Source: a virus
Virus record (IMG/VR): IMGVR_UViG_3300030117_000325
Location: 1-26,134 of that record
Reading direction: 5' to 3' (one strand)
Length of the DNA stretch: 26,134 nucleotides
This document shows, in pieces, positions 10,561 to 18,112 of this stretch (position 1 is the first letter of the stretch; the number at the start of each line of letters is the position of its first letter). The position numbers were made by a program, and so were the translations under genes. Under the pieces are notes generated by a model. That model was given only the letters and a program-made list of their open reading frames with translations. It did no database searches and was not told the DNA's origin.

Positions 10561-12608
10561 GAAAACTTATATTAGACGTAGAGAATACCACTACAAAGCG
10601 AGATGATAAGCTACATCTAGATCCTTTTGAGGAGGACAATAGCCTTGTAATGGTTGGCTATACAGATACAGAGAATAGATATAATACTGTTCTTACATTC
10701 GACCATGCTGAATTAGATAACGAGGACACTAGACCTGCTGTTGAACAGCTACAGCATATGCTAGACACTACTGAATTACTGATCATGCATAATGCTCAAC
10801 ATGATTTACAATGGCTGTGGGCTACAGGATTTAAGTATGATGGTAAGATATATGATACAATGTTAGCTGAGTATCTTCTTTGCAGAGGCATTAAAAGACC
10901 TCTATCACTAGAAGCTTGTGCTGAGAGGTATAATTTGTCATATGCTAAACAGAGTACTCTAAAAGAGTATTTCAGCAAAGGATATAGCACCAGAGATATT
11001 CCTCATGATGAGTTGTCAGGATATTTGAAGAACGACCTGTCTCTTACGCTTTCCCTTTACGAGAGATTAGAATCTATATACAGAGATAAAGAAAACGAAT
11101 CACTTATACCTGTCAGGGATATTACGAATGAGGTATGTAAATCTCTTACTCGTATGTACATGAGAGGTGTAAAGGTGGACAGCGATGCTCTCGACACTGT
11201 TAGAAAAGACTTTGAAAGAGAGAAGATAGAAATACAGGACAGATTACAGAATAAGGTGTCCGAATTAATGGGAGATACCTCTATTAATCTGGGCAGTCCA
11301 GAGCAGGTATCTTGGGTGATATTTTCACGCAAGGTTAAAGATAAAAAATATTGGGCAGAGTTATTTGATTACGTAGATACGCAAGCAGAGTTTATTAATA
11401 CAGTAGAACAGAACACGGATATACTTTACAAGACAGAAGCTTATCACTGTAAAGAATGTAATGGAAAAGGATATGTACACAAGAGAAAGAAGGACGGATC
11501 ACTATTTAAAAAGCCTAACAGGTGTAAGGAATGTGATACACGAGGGTATCTTCTCAGGAATACTAAAGCTATAGCAGGATTAAAGTTTAAGCCACCTAGT
11601 AAGAAATGGGTAAGTGCTAACGGCTTCTCTACCTCTAAACAGAATATAGAGAAGTTAGAAGACCTAGCTAAATCTAAGAACCTGACTATGCAACAGAACT
11701 TTCTCAAGGACTTACGCAGGTTATCTGCATTAGACAGCTACCTATCGTCTTTCGTAAATGGAATTGATATATTTACAAAAGCTGATGGACTACTGCATGT
11801 AGGACTGACACAGCATGTTACCTCGACAGGACGTTTCTCTGGACGTAATCCTAATATGCAGAATATGCCTAGAGGAAATACGTTTCCTGTTAAAAGAGTG
11901 TTCGTTTCCAGATGGGAGGGAGGACATATACTTGAGGCTGACTTTGCACAGCTAGAGTTTAGGGTAGCTGCTTATCTTAGTCAGGACGATACAGCTATTG
12001 ATGAAGTTAAGACAGGCTTTGACGTACATAGTTACACAGCCAAAGTTATTAGTAACGCAGGACAGCCTACATCACGACAGGATGCCAAGGCACATACATT
12101 TGCACCTCTGTATGGTGCTAGTGGATACGGTAGGAGTCCTGCAGAAGCGGCATACTACACTCATTTTAATGAGAAGTATAAAGGGATAGCAAAATGGCAT
12201 AAGAGTTTAGCCAGAGAAGCTATGAATACGAACAGAATTGTCACACCATCAGGTAGACAGTATGAATTTGAAAATATGGAAAGGAGATATAATGGCACAG
12301 TGTCAAATTACACCATGATAAAGAACTATCCTGTACAAGGATTCGCCACTGGTGATATAGTTCCAATTATTTTACTGGAATTTGAAAAAAGACTTGACAA
12401 GTATTTGTCATGTGTGGTAAATACTGTACACGATTCGATAGTCGTTGATGTTCACCCTGATGAGGTTGAACAGGTAATTGAAACAGTAGGATATTTAAAT
12501 GATAACTTATCAAATATTATTAATGATTACTATAGTATCGATTTCAACGTGCCTCTTCTATTGGAGGCAAAAATAGGACCAAATTGGCTAGAAACAAAGG
12601 ATGTATAG
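10557..12608 (+). CDS. DNA polymerase A with DnaJ-type zinc insert
   Basis: This 683-residue family-A replicative polymerase has an active 3'-5' exonuclease: Asp7/Glu9 (LDVENT), Asp83 (HNAQHDLQWL), Asp160 (YLKNDLS). The polymerase motifs are A (EADFAQLEFR, Asp462), B (Arg507, Lys511, Phe515, Tyr519) and C (VHDS, His625-Asp626). Phe515 aligns with E. coli Phe762, so it has Phe rather than T7's Tyr. Between the domains (residues 297-331) lies an insert with CKECNGKG and CKECDTRG (C298, C301, C323, C326), like half of the DnaJ cysteine-rich domain. I recall this insert from phage HMO-2011. A zinc-stabilised arm for a processivity partner or DNA is plausible. Confidence 0.93.
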   Translation: MRKLILDVENTTTKRDDKLHLDPFEEDNSLVMVGYTDTENRYNTVLTFDHAELDNEDTRPAVEQLQHMLDTTELLIMHNAQHDLQWLWATGFKYDGKIYDTMLAEYLLCRGIKRPLSLEACAERYNLSYAKQSTLKEYFSKGYSTRDIPHDELSGYLKNDLSLTLSLYERLESIYRDKENESLIPVRDITNEVCKSLTRMYMRGVKVDSDALDTVRKDFEREKIEIQDRLQNKVSELMGDTSINLGSPEQVSWVIFSRKVKDKKYWAELFDYVDTQAEFINTVEQNTDILYKTEAYHCKECNGKGYVHKRKKDGSLFKKPNRCKECDTRGYLLRNTKAIAGLKFKPPSKKWVSANGFSTSKQNIEKLEDLAKSKNLTMQQNFLKDLRRLSALDSYLSSFVNGIDIFTKADGLLHVGLTQHVTSTGRFSGRNPNMQNMPRGNTFPVKRVFVSRWEGGHILEADFAQLEFRVAAYLSQDDTAIDEVKTGFDVHSYTAKVISNAGQPTSRQDAKAHTFAPLYGASGYGRSPAEAAYYTHFNEKYKGIAKWHKSLAREAMNTNRIVTPSGRQYEFENMERRYNGTVSNYTMIKNYPVQGFATGDIVPIILLEFEKRLDKYLSCVVNTVHDSIVVDVHPDEVEQVIETVGYLNDNLSNIINDYYSIDFNVPLLLEAKIGPNWLETKDV

Positions 12609-12611
12609 CAC

Positions 12612-13529
12612 ATGGAAAATAATTTAGTAACATCTACAGGTTCTGTAAACTATGGCGAAATGGCTAAGTTTATGGGTATACCTCAAACCTCTGGTGATGC
12701 GGAGAAAAAGACATCTCAACTTGCTCGTGTTAAGTTGTTGCATAAACCTATAATGGGTCAGCAAGAAGTAGCAGGTAAGATGAAAAATATGGAGATTGTA
12801 GAAGCAGGTAGCTACTCAGTTACCCTTCCTGATGAGCGAATAGTTTATGTGAGTAAACTTAACATCAGACCTTTTATGCAAAGGTATATGTATAAGCGTT
12901 TTGTTGCCTCCAAAGACCCTGATAGCGGTAAGAGAGGTGACTTCGTAAAGACTGTTATGGCTGACAGTCTGAACAACGACCTTCACGACAATTCTGGTGG
13001 ATTTAACTGCGGTAAACCTGCAGGATGGATACAGGATTTCAAAGCACTACCTTCAAAAACTCAGGATCTGATTAAGCAGATCAAGCGAGTGAGAGCCATC
13101 TTCGGTATGGCGAATCTTAATGGAGGTGTTGTCGTGGAAGGTGGCACAGTCAAGGATGTCGAGGATATGACTATTCCAATTATCTATGAAGTTGATAATA
13201 GAACGTCATTCAAAACGTCAGGAGAGCCATTTAATCTTCTTGCTAAGAAGAGGCATCTGCCGATTCAACATTCGATTGACTTTACTTCAAAAGCTAATCC
13301 TCTACCTAACGGAGATAGTTATTACACAGTAGTAGCTGACCTGAGTTCAGACACTATTGATATTGCTGATGACGATCCAAAGCATCTGCAAGATTTCTCT
13401 GATTGGGTAACAAATTATAACTCCTATATCATGGAGCAGTACAACGAAAAGAGTTCTGCGAAAATGGATAAAGACGATCAAGAGTTGGTTGAAGGTTTTA
13501 TCGACTCTGATGAATTGTCGGAGGGTTAA
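12612..13529 (+). CDS. Putative single-strand DNA-binding protein
   Basis: This 305-residue protein follows the polymerase by 3 nt. No motif is diagnostic. The central part has beta-rich segments (SYSVTLPDERIVYVSKLNI, MTIPIIYEVDNRTSFK) and the C-terminus is very acidic (DKDDQELVEGFIDSDELSEG), as in T7 gp2.5 and other single-strand-binding proteins, where the acidic tail contacts the polymerase and helicase. The position between polymerase and nuclease genes matches the T7-like order. That is the basis of the call, so it remains an inference; a structural role is the alternative. Confidence 0.5.
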   Translation: MENNLVTSTGSVNYGEMAKFMGIPQTSGDAEKKTSQLARVKLLHKPIMGQQEVAGKMKNMEIVEAGSYSVTLPDERIVYVSKLNIRPFMQRYMYKRFVASKDPDSGKRGDFVKTVMADSLNNDLHDNSGGFNCGKPAGWIQDFKALPSKTQDLIKQIKRVRAIFGMANLNGGVVVEGGTVKDVEDMTIPIIYEVDNRTSFKTSGEPFNLLAKKRHLPIQHSIDFTSKANPLPNGDSYYTVVADLSSDTIDIADDDPKHLQDFSDWVTNYNSYIMEQYNEKSSAKMDKDDQELVEGFIDSDELSEG

Positions 13530-13532
13530 GCT

Positions 13533-14396
13533 ATGAACCACCCTGCAGAATTGGCAATACACAGTTACTTAAATAAAGTTATGAAAGGAGAAGGTAGTAT
13601 ATCTGAAGATAACTTAGATAAAATAACCTCCGACATTAGAGAGTCTCTGTTGCGTCAGTTCTCAGGGGGGAACAGGAAGGATTTTAAACTTAGGATGTCA
13701 AATGTAGGGAAGCCTACATGTCAACTGTGGTATGCTAAGAATAAACCTGACGCTGCAGAAGCACTCCCTTCTAATTTCTTAATGAATATGGTACTAGGAG
13801 ATTTAGTTGAGTCTGTATTCAAAGGAATTATGAGAGAAGCTAACGTAGATTTTTCTGATAGTGGTAATTGTACTTTAAAAGTAAAAGACAAAACTATATC
13901 AGGAGAATACGACATGACCATAGGGGATAAGGTAGATGATATTAAGTCTGCATCTCCTTGGTCATTTAAAAATAAGTTCGATTCTTTTTACTCTCTTGCT
14001 CAAGATGACAGCTTCGGATATGTATCTCAGCTTGCAGGATATGCCAAAGCTATAGGTAAAAAAGTGGGAGGTTGGTGGGTAATTAATAAAGCCAACGGAG
14101 ATTTTAAGTACGTGTCTGCTGAAAACATGGATACGGACAAGGCTATTAAGAGTATAGAAGAAACTATAGATTACTTAGATACCGATCAACCTTTTAAAAG
14201 ATGTTACACGGCTGTCTTTGAAACATACAGGAATGTATCCTCTGGTAATAAGATACTACCTAATGGATGTAAGTTCTGCCCTTACAAAAAAGATTGTTGG
14301 ACTACATTAAAAGAGTTACCTTCAAAAGTTTCTAAAGCAAGCATAAAACCTATGGTAGAATATGTGGAGTTAAAAGGTGAAACGCAGACACTTTAA
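13533..14396 (+). CDS. Cas4/RecB-like iron-sulphur nuclease
   Basis: This 287-residue PD-(D/E)xK exonuclease has Glu93 (GDLVE), Asp127 (GEYDMTI) and Asp136-x-Lys138 (DDIKSAS) as the active site, then QLAGYAKA (166-173) as the motif-IV helix. A cysteine before the nuclease core (C63, PTCQLWY) and three near the end (C246, C249, C255; CKFCPYKKDC) form the Cas4/AddB-type 4Fe-4S pattern. It would degrade DNA ends, probably 5'-3', supplying nucleotides or taking part in recombination, like T7 gp6 exonuclease at the same operon position. No CRISPR genes accompany it. Twenty nt overlap the endonuclease I gene. Confidence 0.8.
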   Translation: MNHPAELAIHSYLNKVMKGEGSISEDNLDKITSDIRESLLRQFSGGNRKDFKLRMSNVGKPTCQLWYAKNKPDAAEALPSNFLMNMVLGDLVESVFKGIMREANVDFSDSGNCTLKVKDKTISGEYDMTIGDKVDDIKSASPWSFKNKFDSFYSLAQDDSFGYVSQLAGYAKAIGKKVGGWWVINKANGDFKYVSAENMDTDKAIKSIEETIDYLDTDQPFKRCYTAVFETYRNVSSGNKILPNGCKFCPYKKDCWTTLKELPSKVSKASIKPMVEYVELKGETQTL

Positions 14397-14814
14397 AGGT
14401 AGATACAGAAGTGGCTTAGAAAAAAACATAGCAGAGTTTTTAAAAACTAAGCAGAAAAAAGTTAGGTACGAGAAACTCAAGATAGAATGGGAGGATCTCA
14501 GGTACAGGACGTACACTCCTGACTTTACACTAGACAATGGAATTATAATAGAAACGAAAGGAGTATTTGATTCAGAAGATAGACGAAAACATTTACAAGT
14601 TCAAAAACAACACCCTGAACTTGACATTCGTTTTGTGTTTACTAACTTATATGCAAAGCTATATAAAGGAAGCAAGACCACATATGCACAGTGGTGTGAG
14701 AAAAACAATTTTTTAGCTAGTCATAGAATTATTCCAAAAGAATGGTTGACAGAAAAGGGAAAAGAGATAAAACTATCGGTTATTCGATTAAAAACACCAC
14801 GAAAGGATACATAA
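14377..14814 (+). CDS. T7-type endonuclease I (Holliday resolvase)
   Basis: This 145-residue branch-specific endonuclease cuts four-way junctions and helps break down host DNA. The catalytic residues are visible as Glu15 (RSGLEKN), Asp49 (YTPDFTL), Glu59 and Lys61 (IIETKG). Their spacing (34, 10, 2) nearly equals the Glu20, Asp55, Glu65, Lys67 of T7 gp3. The GTG at 14377 is used, inside the end of the preceding nuclease gene, with AAAAGG nearby. The length fits the family (149 in T7). It ends in a TAATG overlap with the next gene. Confidence 0.9.
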   Translation: MKRRHFKGRYRSGLEKNIAEFLKTKQKKVRYEKLKIEWEDLRYRTYTPDFTLDNGIIIETKGVFDSEDRRKHLQVQKQHPELDIRFVFTNLYAKLYKGSKTTYAQWCEKNNFLASHRIIPKEWLTEKGKEIKLSVIRLKTPRKDT

Positions 14815-15176
14815 TGAAATTATCAAGTAAACAATACGCATTAGTATTTACATTAGAAGACAATGAAAGAGGAAACTGGTCAGGCGATGTAGATATATCA
14901 GCACTATATGATGTAGATAATGGTTATGATAAAAAGACCCATGATCAGATGTTTAATATGATAACTCTATTGACAACTTGTGTAAATCTGTTAGAAACAG
15001 ATGAAAGATTTTTATCTACGGTGTGGAAACACAGACAAAAGTTAAATAAAATATACGATGAATTAGATAAAATGGATGACAGTGAAAAGAAAGTAGCTAG
15101 AAGACCTGAAGTTATTAAAAAAGAAGGTAATGTATACAAACTTAATTTCACTACACCATCAGACGGAGAAGCTTAA
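14814..15176 (+). CDS. Hypothetical helical protein, 120 aa
   Basis: I chose the ATG at 14814, overlapping the endonuclease stop as TAATG, with GAAAGGA upstream; an in-frame ATG at 14742 would overlap by 70 nt. After a beta-strand start (MKLSSKQYALVFTLED) the protein has a long helix (residues about 43-90, with MFNMITLLTTCVNLLETDERF) and a basic tail. It may be a small partner of the replication proteins. No family is recognised. Confidence 0.65.
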   Translation: MKLSSKQYALVFTLEDNERGNWSGDVDISALYDVDNGYDKKTHDQMFNMITLLTTCVNLLETDERFLSTVWKHRQKLNKIYDELDKMDDSEKKVARRPEVIKKEGNVYKLNFTTPSDGEA

Positions 15177-15415
15177 TGGCAGAAGACATGGTAAATAATC
15201 CTCCTCATTATAATAAAGCCAATATAGAATGTATTGAGGCTATACGAGCAGCTACTAATGAGGGATACGGATACTACTTACAAGGAAACATACTAAAGTA
15301 TGTATGGAGATACCGTTACAAAGGCGGTGTCGAGGACTTGGAAAAAGCTAAGTTTTATTTAAATAGATTAATAGAGGAAGTAAATGACAATAGTGTGCAA
15401 AACAAGAGAGGATAG
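15176..15415 (+). CDS. DUF3310 family protein
   Basis: This 79-residue protein has the hallmark of DUF3310: NPPHYNKANIECIEAI near the N-terminus, then YYLQGNILKYVWRYRYKGG and EDLEKAKFYLNRLIEE. The family is common in phages of many hosts and sits near nucleotide-metabolism genes. It is sometimes called a nucleotide-kinase-like protein, but no activity is established. Here it overlaps the MazG-like gene by 32 nt, which is a usual pairing. The ATG overlaps the stop of the gene before it by one base. Confidence 0.88.
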   Translation: MAEDMVNNPPHYNKANIECIEAIRAATNEGYGYYLQGNILKYVWRYRYKGGVEDLEKAKFYLNRLIEEVNDNSVQNKRG

Positions 15416-15800
15416 TCTAAGAGAGTTTCATAGTGCCTTTGGGCATTCTATTAATGAAACAATGACATTAGACAATCTAGAATTGCGTAGAAGTTTAATT
15501 GCAGAAGAGTATCAAGAACTGATGCAAGAGATTAGTTCAGTATCATTGGATCTAGCTAGAGGAAGAAAGCCTAAGATAGAAGTAAGAGAAAACTTATTGA
15601 AAGAGCTATGCGACTTACAGTACGTTATATCTGGTATGGCTGTAGCATTGGGTCTACCATTGCAGGTAGCTTTCAATAGAGTACATGAAAGTAATATGTC
15701 TAAACTAGGAGAAGATGGAAAACCTATTTACAGAGAAGATGGTAAAGTATTAAAAGGTCCAAACTATGTGCCTCCTGACTTAAAGGATTTAGTGGCATGA
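15384..15800 (+). CDS. MazG-like nucleotide pyrophosphohydrolase
   Basis: This 138-residue all-alpha NTP pyrophosphohydrolase is of the phosphoribosyl-ATP pyrophosphatase/MazG type. The metal-binding acids appear as AEEYQELMQE (Glu36, Glu37, Glu40) and KELCDLQYV (Glu75, Asp78), followed by the conserved helix VHESNMSKLG. The tail DGKPIYREDGKVLKGPNY is typical of the phage branch. It would hydrolyse NTPs or dNTPs, or lower the (p)ppGpp alarmone as proposed for marine phage MazG, and so serves nucleotide supply next to the reductase. The ribosome-binding site GAGGAAG lies in the DUF3310 gene. Confidence 0.82.
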   Translation: MTIVCKTREDSLREFHSAFGHSINETMTLDNLELRRSLIAEEYQELMQEISSVSLDLARGRKPKIEVRENLLKELCDLQYVISGMAVALGLPLQVAFNRVHESNMSKLGEDGKPIYREDGKVLKGPNYVPPDLKDLVA

Positions 15801-15964
15801 GATTTAAAATATTTATGACTGTTGAAATTGATGAGGAAGAAAATCTTTTACCTGTTGATGAAGATAATCATGAACATGATATACAAGAACTAGTTGAAGA
15901 TGCATTTTATGACATAGATGGATTAGAGATAAAAAATATAAAGGTGACAAAAAATGAAAAGTAG
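15797..15964 (+). CDS. Acidic mini-protein, 55 aa
   Basis: The frame runs from the ATGA overlap with the MazG-like gene (15797-15800) to a TAG 11 nt inside the reductase gene. It starts MRFKIFMTVEIDEEENLLPV, is very acidic, and has a beta-strand, acidic loop and helix pattern followed by a final strand (LEIKNIKVTK). The shape resembles a ferredoxin-like or small regulator fold. It fills the only gap between two operon genes and is coupled on both sides. No family is recognised; an accessory to the reductase is possible. Confidence 0.6.
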   Translation: MRFKIFMTVEIDEEENLLPVDEDNHEHDIQELVEDAFYDIDGLEIKNIKVTKNEK

Positions 15965-17867
15965 TAGAGGACTCCCCACAGATTATCAAAACTTTATAGC
16001 TACCTCTCGTTATGCTCGTTGGTTAGATGACGAACAACGCAGGGAAACATGGAGCGAAACGGTATCTCGTTATGTAGATTATATAGCCGCAAAGTCAGGC
16101 ATGGATTACGATATACCTGAAGAACTATGGGATGCTATTCATAACTTAGAAGTTATGCCTTCCATGAGAGCTTTAATGACAGCAGGAAAAGCTCTGGACA
16201 GAGACAACACAGCAGGATACAACTGTAGCTATCTTCCTGTAGATGACATTAAATCATTTGATGAAGCTATGTATATATTATTATGTGGTACAGGTGTAGG
16301 ATTCTCCGTAGAAAGACAGTACATAAATAAGCTACCTGAGATACCAGAGAAGTTGTATAACTCTGATACCTGTATTGCAGTTAAGGATAGCAAGGAAGGA
16401 TGGGCGAAAGCATTCCGTATGTTAGTTTCCCTGCTGTATGCAGGGGAGATACCTACATGGGATGTGTCTGCCGTTAGACCTGCAGGAGCTAGACTAAAAA
16501 CATTTGGAGGTAGAGCTAGTGGACCTGCACCACTCATAGATCTATTTCAATTTACGGTCATCATGTTTAAAGCGAATGTCGGACGTAAGCTGTCAAGCTA
16601 CGACTGCCACTCTCTTATGTGTAAAATAGGAGAGGTTGTTGTTGTAGGCGGTGTTCGTAGATCAGCTATGATCAGTCTATCTAACTTGAGCGACATCCGT
16701 ATGCGACAAGCTAAGTCTGGTCAATGGTGGGATACTGCTCCTCACATGGCTCTCTCTAATAACTCTGTTGCGTATACAGACAAACCTGACGGAGCTACAT
16801 TCTTACGAGAGTGGGCAAGCTTAGTTGAATCTAAGTCAGGTGAGCGAGGTATATTCAATAGAATTGCAGCTAAGAAGCAAGTAGAGAAGTATGGACGCAG
16901 GGATTCAGATCACGAGTTTGGCACTAATCCTTGCAGCGAAATAATACTTAGACCATATCAATTCTGTAATCTTACGGAAGTGGTAGTCAGGGAAGATGAT
17001 ACCATTGATACTCTCTCTAATAAAGTAAGGCTTGCAACTATCTTAGGTACAGCACAGTCAACGCTTACGCATTTTCCTTATCTACGTAAGATATGGACAA
17101 AGAATACAGAGGAGGAAAGATTGTTGGGTGTCTCTCTTACAGGCATCATGGACAATCCACTTACTAATGGAACTAAACAAGGCTTAGAGAAAGCTTTAGA
17201 ACACCTCAGAAAGGTAGCCGTAGAAACTAATGTTGAATATGCACATAAGTTTAGGATTCCTGTATCGACTGCTATTACGTGTGTTAAGCCTAGCGGTACA
17301 GTATCTCAGCTTGTTGATAGTAGCTCTGGTATCCATGCTCGTCATGACAGATATTATGTTCGTACTGTCAGAGGCGATAACAAAGATCCGCTAACACAGT
17401 TCATGATTGATCAAGGAATACCCTCTGAAAAGTGTGTCATGAAACCAGAAAGTACTACTGTTTTTAGCTTCCCTGTTAAGTCTCCCTCTGGAAGCGTGAT
17501 TAGAAGCGATTTAACAGCCGTACAGCAGCTTGAAATGTGGCTGATATACCAGAGGTACTGGTGTGAACACAAGCCTTCTGTGACGGTTTCTGTTAAAGAT
17601 GACGAGTGGATGGAAGTTGGTGCATTTGTCTTTAAACACTTCGATGAAATGTCTGGTGTGTCATTCTTACCACACTCAGATCATTCCTATCAGCAAGCTC
17701 CATATCAGGAGTGTACTGAAGAAGAATATAATGCTATGAAGGAAATGATGCCTGACAGTATTAATTGGTCAGAGTTGTCTGATTATGAAAAAGAAGACAC
17801 AACAGCAGGTAATCAGACATTTGCATGTACAGGAGATGTATGCGAGATAGTTGATATTGGAGCTTGA
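15954..17867 (+). CDS. nrdJ: Class II (B12-dependent) ribonucleotide reductase
   Basis: This 637-residue monomeric, adenosylcobalamin-dependent reductase makes deoxyribonucleotides. Compared with Lactobacillus leichmannii RTPR: Cys91 (NCSYLP), Asn325, Cys327 and Glu329 (NPCSE; thiyl-radical cysteine) and Cys338 (QFCNLTE) fit C119, N406, C408, E410 and C419, and the distance from the radical Cys to the second redox Cys is identical (11). A C-terminal CxxxxC pair (Cys625, Cys630) resupplies electrons. There is no N-terminal ATP-cone, and it is about 100 residues shorter than RTPR, as in other marine phages. It needs no oxygen and no small subunit, only host B12. AAAGGTG precedes the ATG. Confidence 0.92.
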   Translation: MKSSRGLPTDYQNFIATSRYARWLDDEQRRETWSETVSRYVDYIAAKSGMDYDIPEELWDAIHNLEVMPSMRALMTAGKALDRDNTAGYNCSYLPVDDIKSFDEAMYILLCGTGVGFSVERQYINKLPEIPEKLYNSDTCIAVKDSKEGWAKAFRMLVSLLYAGEIPTWDVSAVRPAGARLKTFGGRASGPAPLIDLFQFTVIMFKANVGRKLSSYDCHSLMCKIGEVVVVGGVRRSAMISLSNLSDIRMRQAKSGQWWDTAPHMALSNNSVAYTDKPDGATFLREWASLVESKSGERGIFNRIAAKKQVEKYGRRDSDHEFGTNPCSEIILRPYQFCNLTEVVVREDDTIDTLSNKVRLATILGTAQSTLTHFPYLRKIWTKNTEEERLLGVSLTGIMDNPLTNGTKQGLEKALEHLRKVAVETNVEYAHKFRIPVSTAITCVKPSGTVSQLVDSSSGIHARHDRYYVRTVRGDNKDPLTQFMIDQGIPSEKCVMKPESTTVFSFPVKSPSGSVIRSDLTAVQQLEMWLIYQRYWCEHKPSVTVSVKDDEWMEVGAFVFKHFDEMSGVSFLPHSDHSYQQAPYQECTEEEYNAMKEMMPDSINWSELSDYEKEDTTAGNQTFACTGDVCEIVDIGA

Positions 17868-17873
17868 TACTTA

Positions 17874-18023
17874 ATGTCATTGAAAGATGAAGATGCTATT
17901 CAGGCTAAGTTGATTAGAGAGCGTGATGAATACTACTTGCGTAAGAAAAAACGTAAGCCTATAATACCACTAGCGAAAGAAGCAAAAAAGTTTATGAACA
18001 GAAAAACTAAAGAAAAGACTTGA
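17874..18023 (+). CDS. Hypothetical basic mini-protein, 49 aa
   Basis: The last gene of the rightward unit, 6 nt after the reductase stop. It is very basic, with an N-terminal helix (EDAIQAKLIRERDEYYLRKK) and a Lys/Arg-rich tail (RKPIIPLAKEAKKFMNRKTK). It has a weak ribosome-binding site and probably depends on coupling. Its stop codon lies within the -35 box of the promoter-like element at 18020-18048. No family is recognised. Confidence 0.5.
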   Translation: MSLKDEDAIQAKLIRERDEYYLRKKKRKPIIPLAKEAKKFMNRKTKEKT

Positions 18024-18048
18024 CAAGGGTTCTCTTATAAGATAATAT
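18020..18048 (+). promoter_or_regulatory. Promoter-like element ahead of a terminator
   Basis: TTGACA (18020-18025) is followed by TAATAT (18043-18048) at a 17-bp spacing, or by GATAAT (18041-18046) at 15 bp. The -35 is perfect and the -10 is fair. The only sequence downstream on this strand before the terminator is about 60 nt, so if active it would make a very short RNA. Confidence 0.35.
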
Positions 18049-18068
18049 TCTAAGTGTCTCCTCAACTA

Positions 18069-18109
18069 AGCGTTGTAACATTTGTGGTGGGTGTTGCAAC
18101 GCTTTTTTT
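18069..18109 (+). terminator. Intrinsic terminator of the rightward unit
   Basis: AGCGTTGTAAC (18069-18079) pairs with GTTGCAACGCT (18093-18103) over 11 bp with one G-T. The loop is 13 nt and a run of seven T follows (18103-18109). This ends rightward transcription after the reductase unit, 3 nt before the end of the convergent late gene. The opposite strand lacks a T run, so leftward termination here would be weak. Confidence 0.88.
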
Positions 18110-18112
18110 ATT

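Noticed and set aside
11998-12189. 63-codon frame inside the DNA polymerase gene
   Set aside because: It lies in the +2 frame of strongly conserved polymerase motifs A-B. No start signal and no domain are present.
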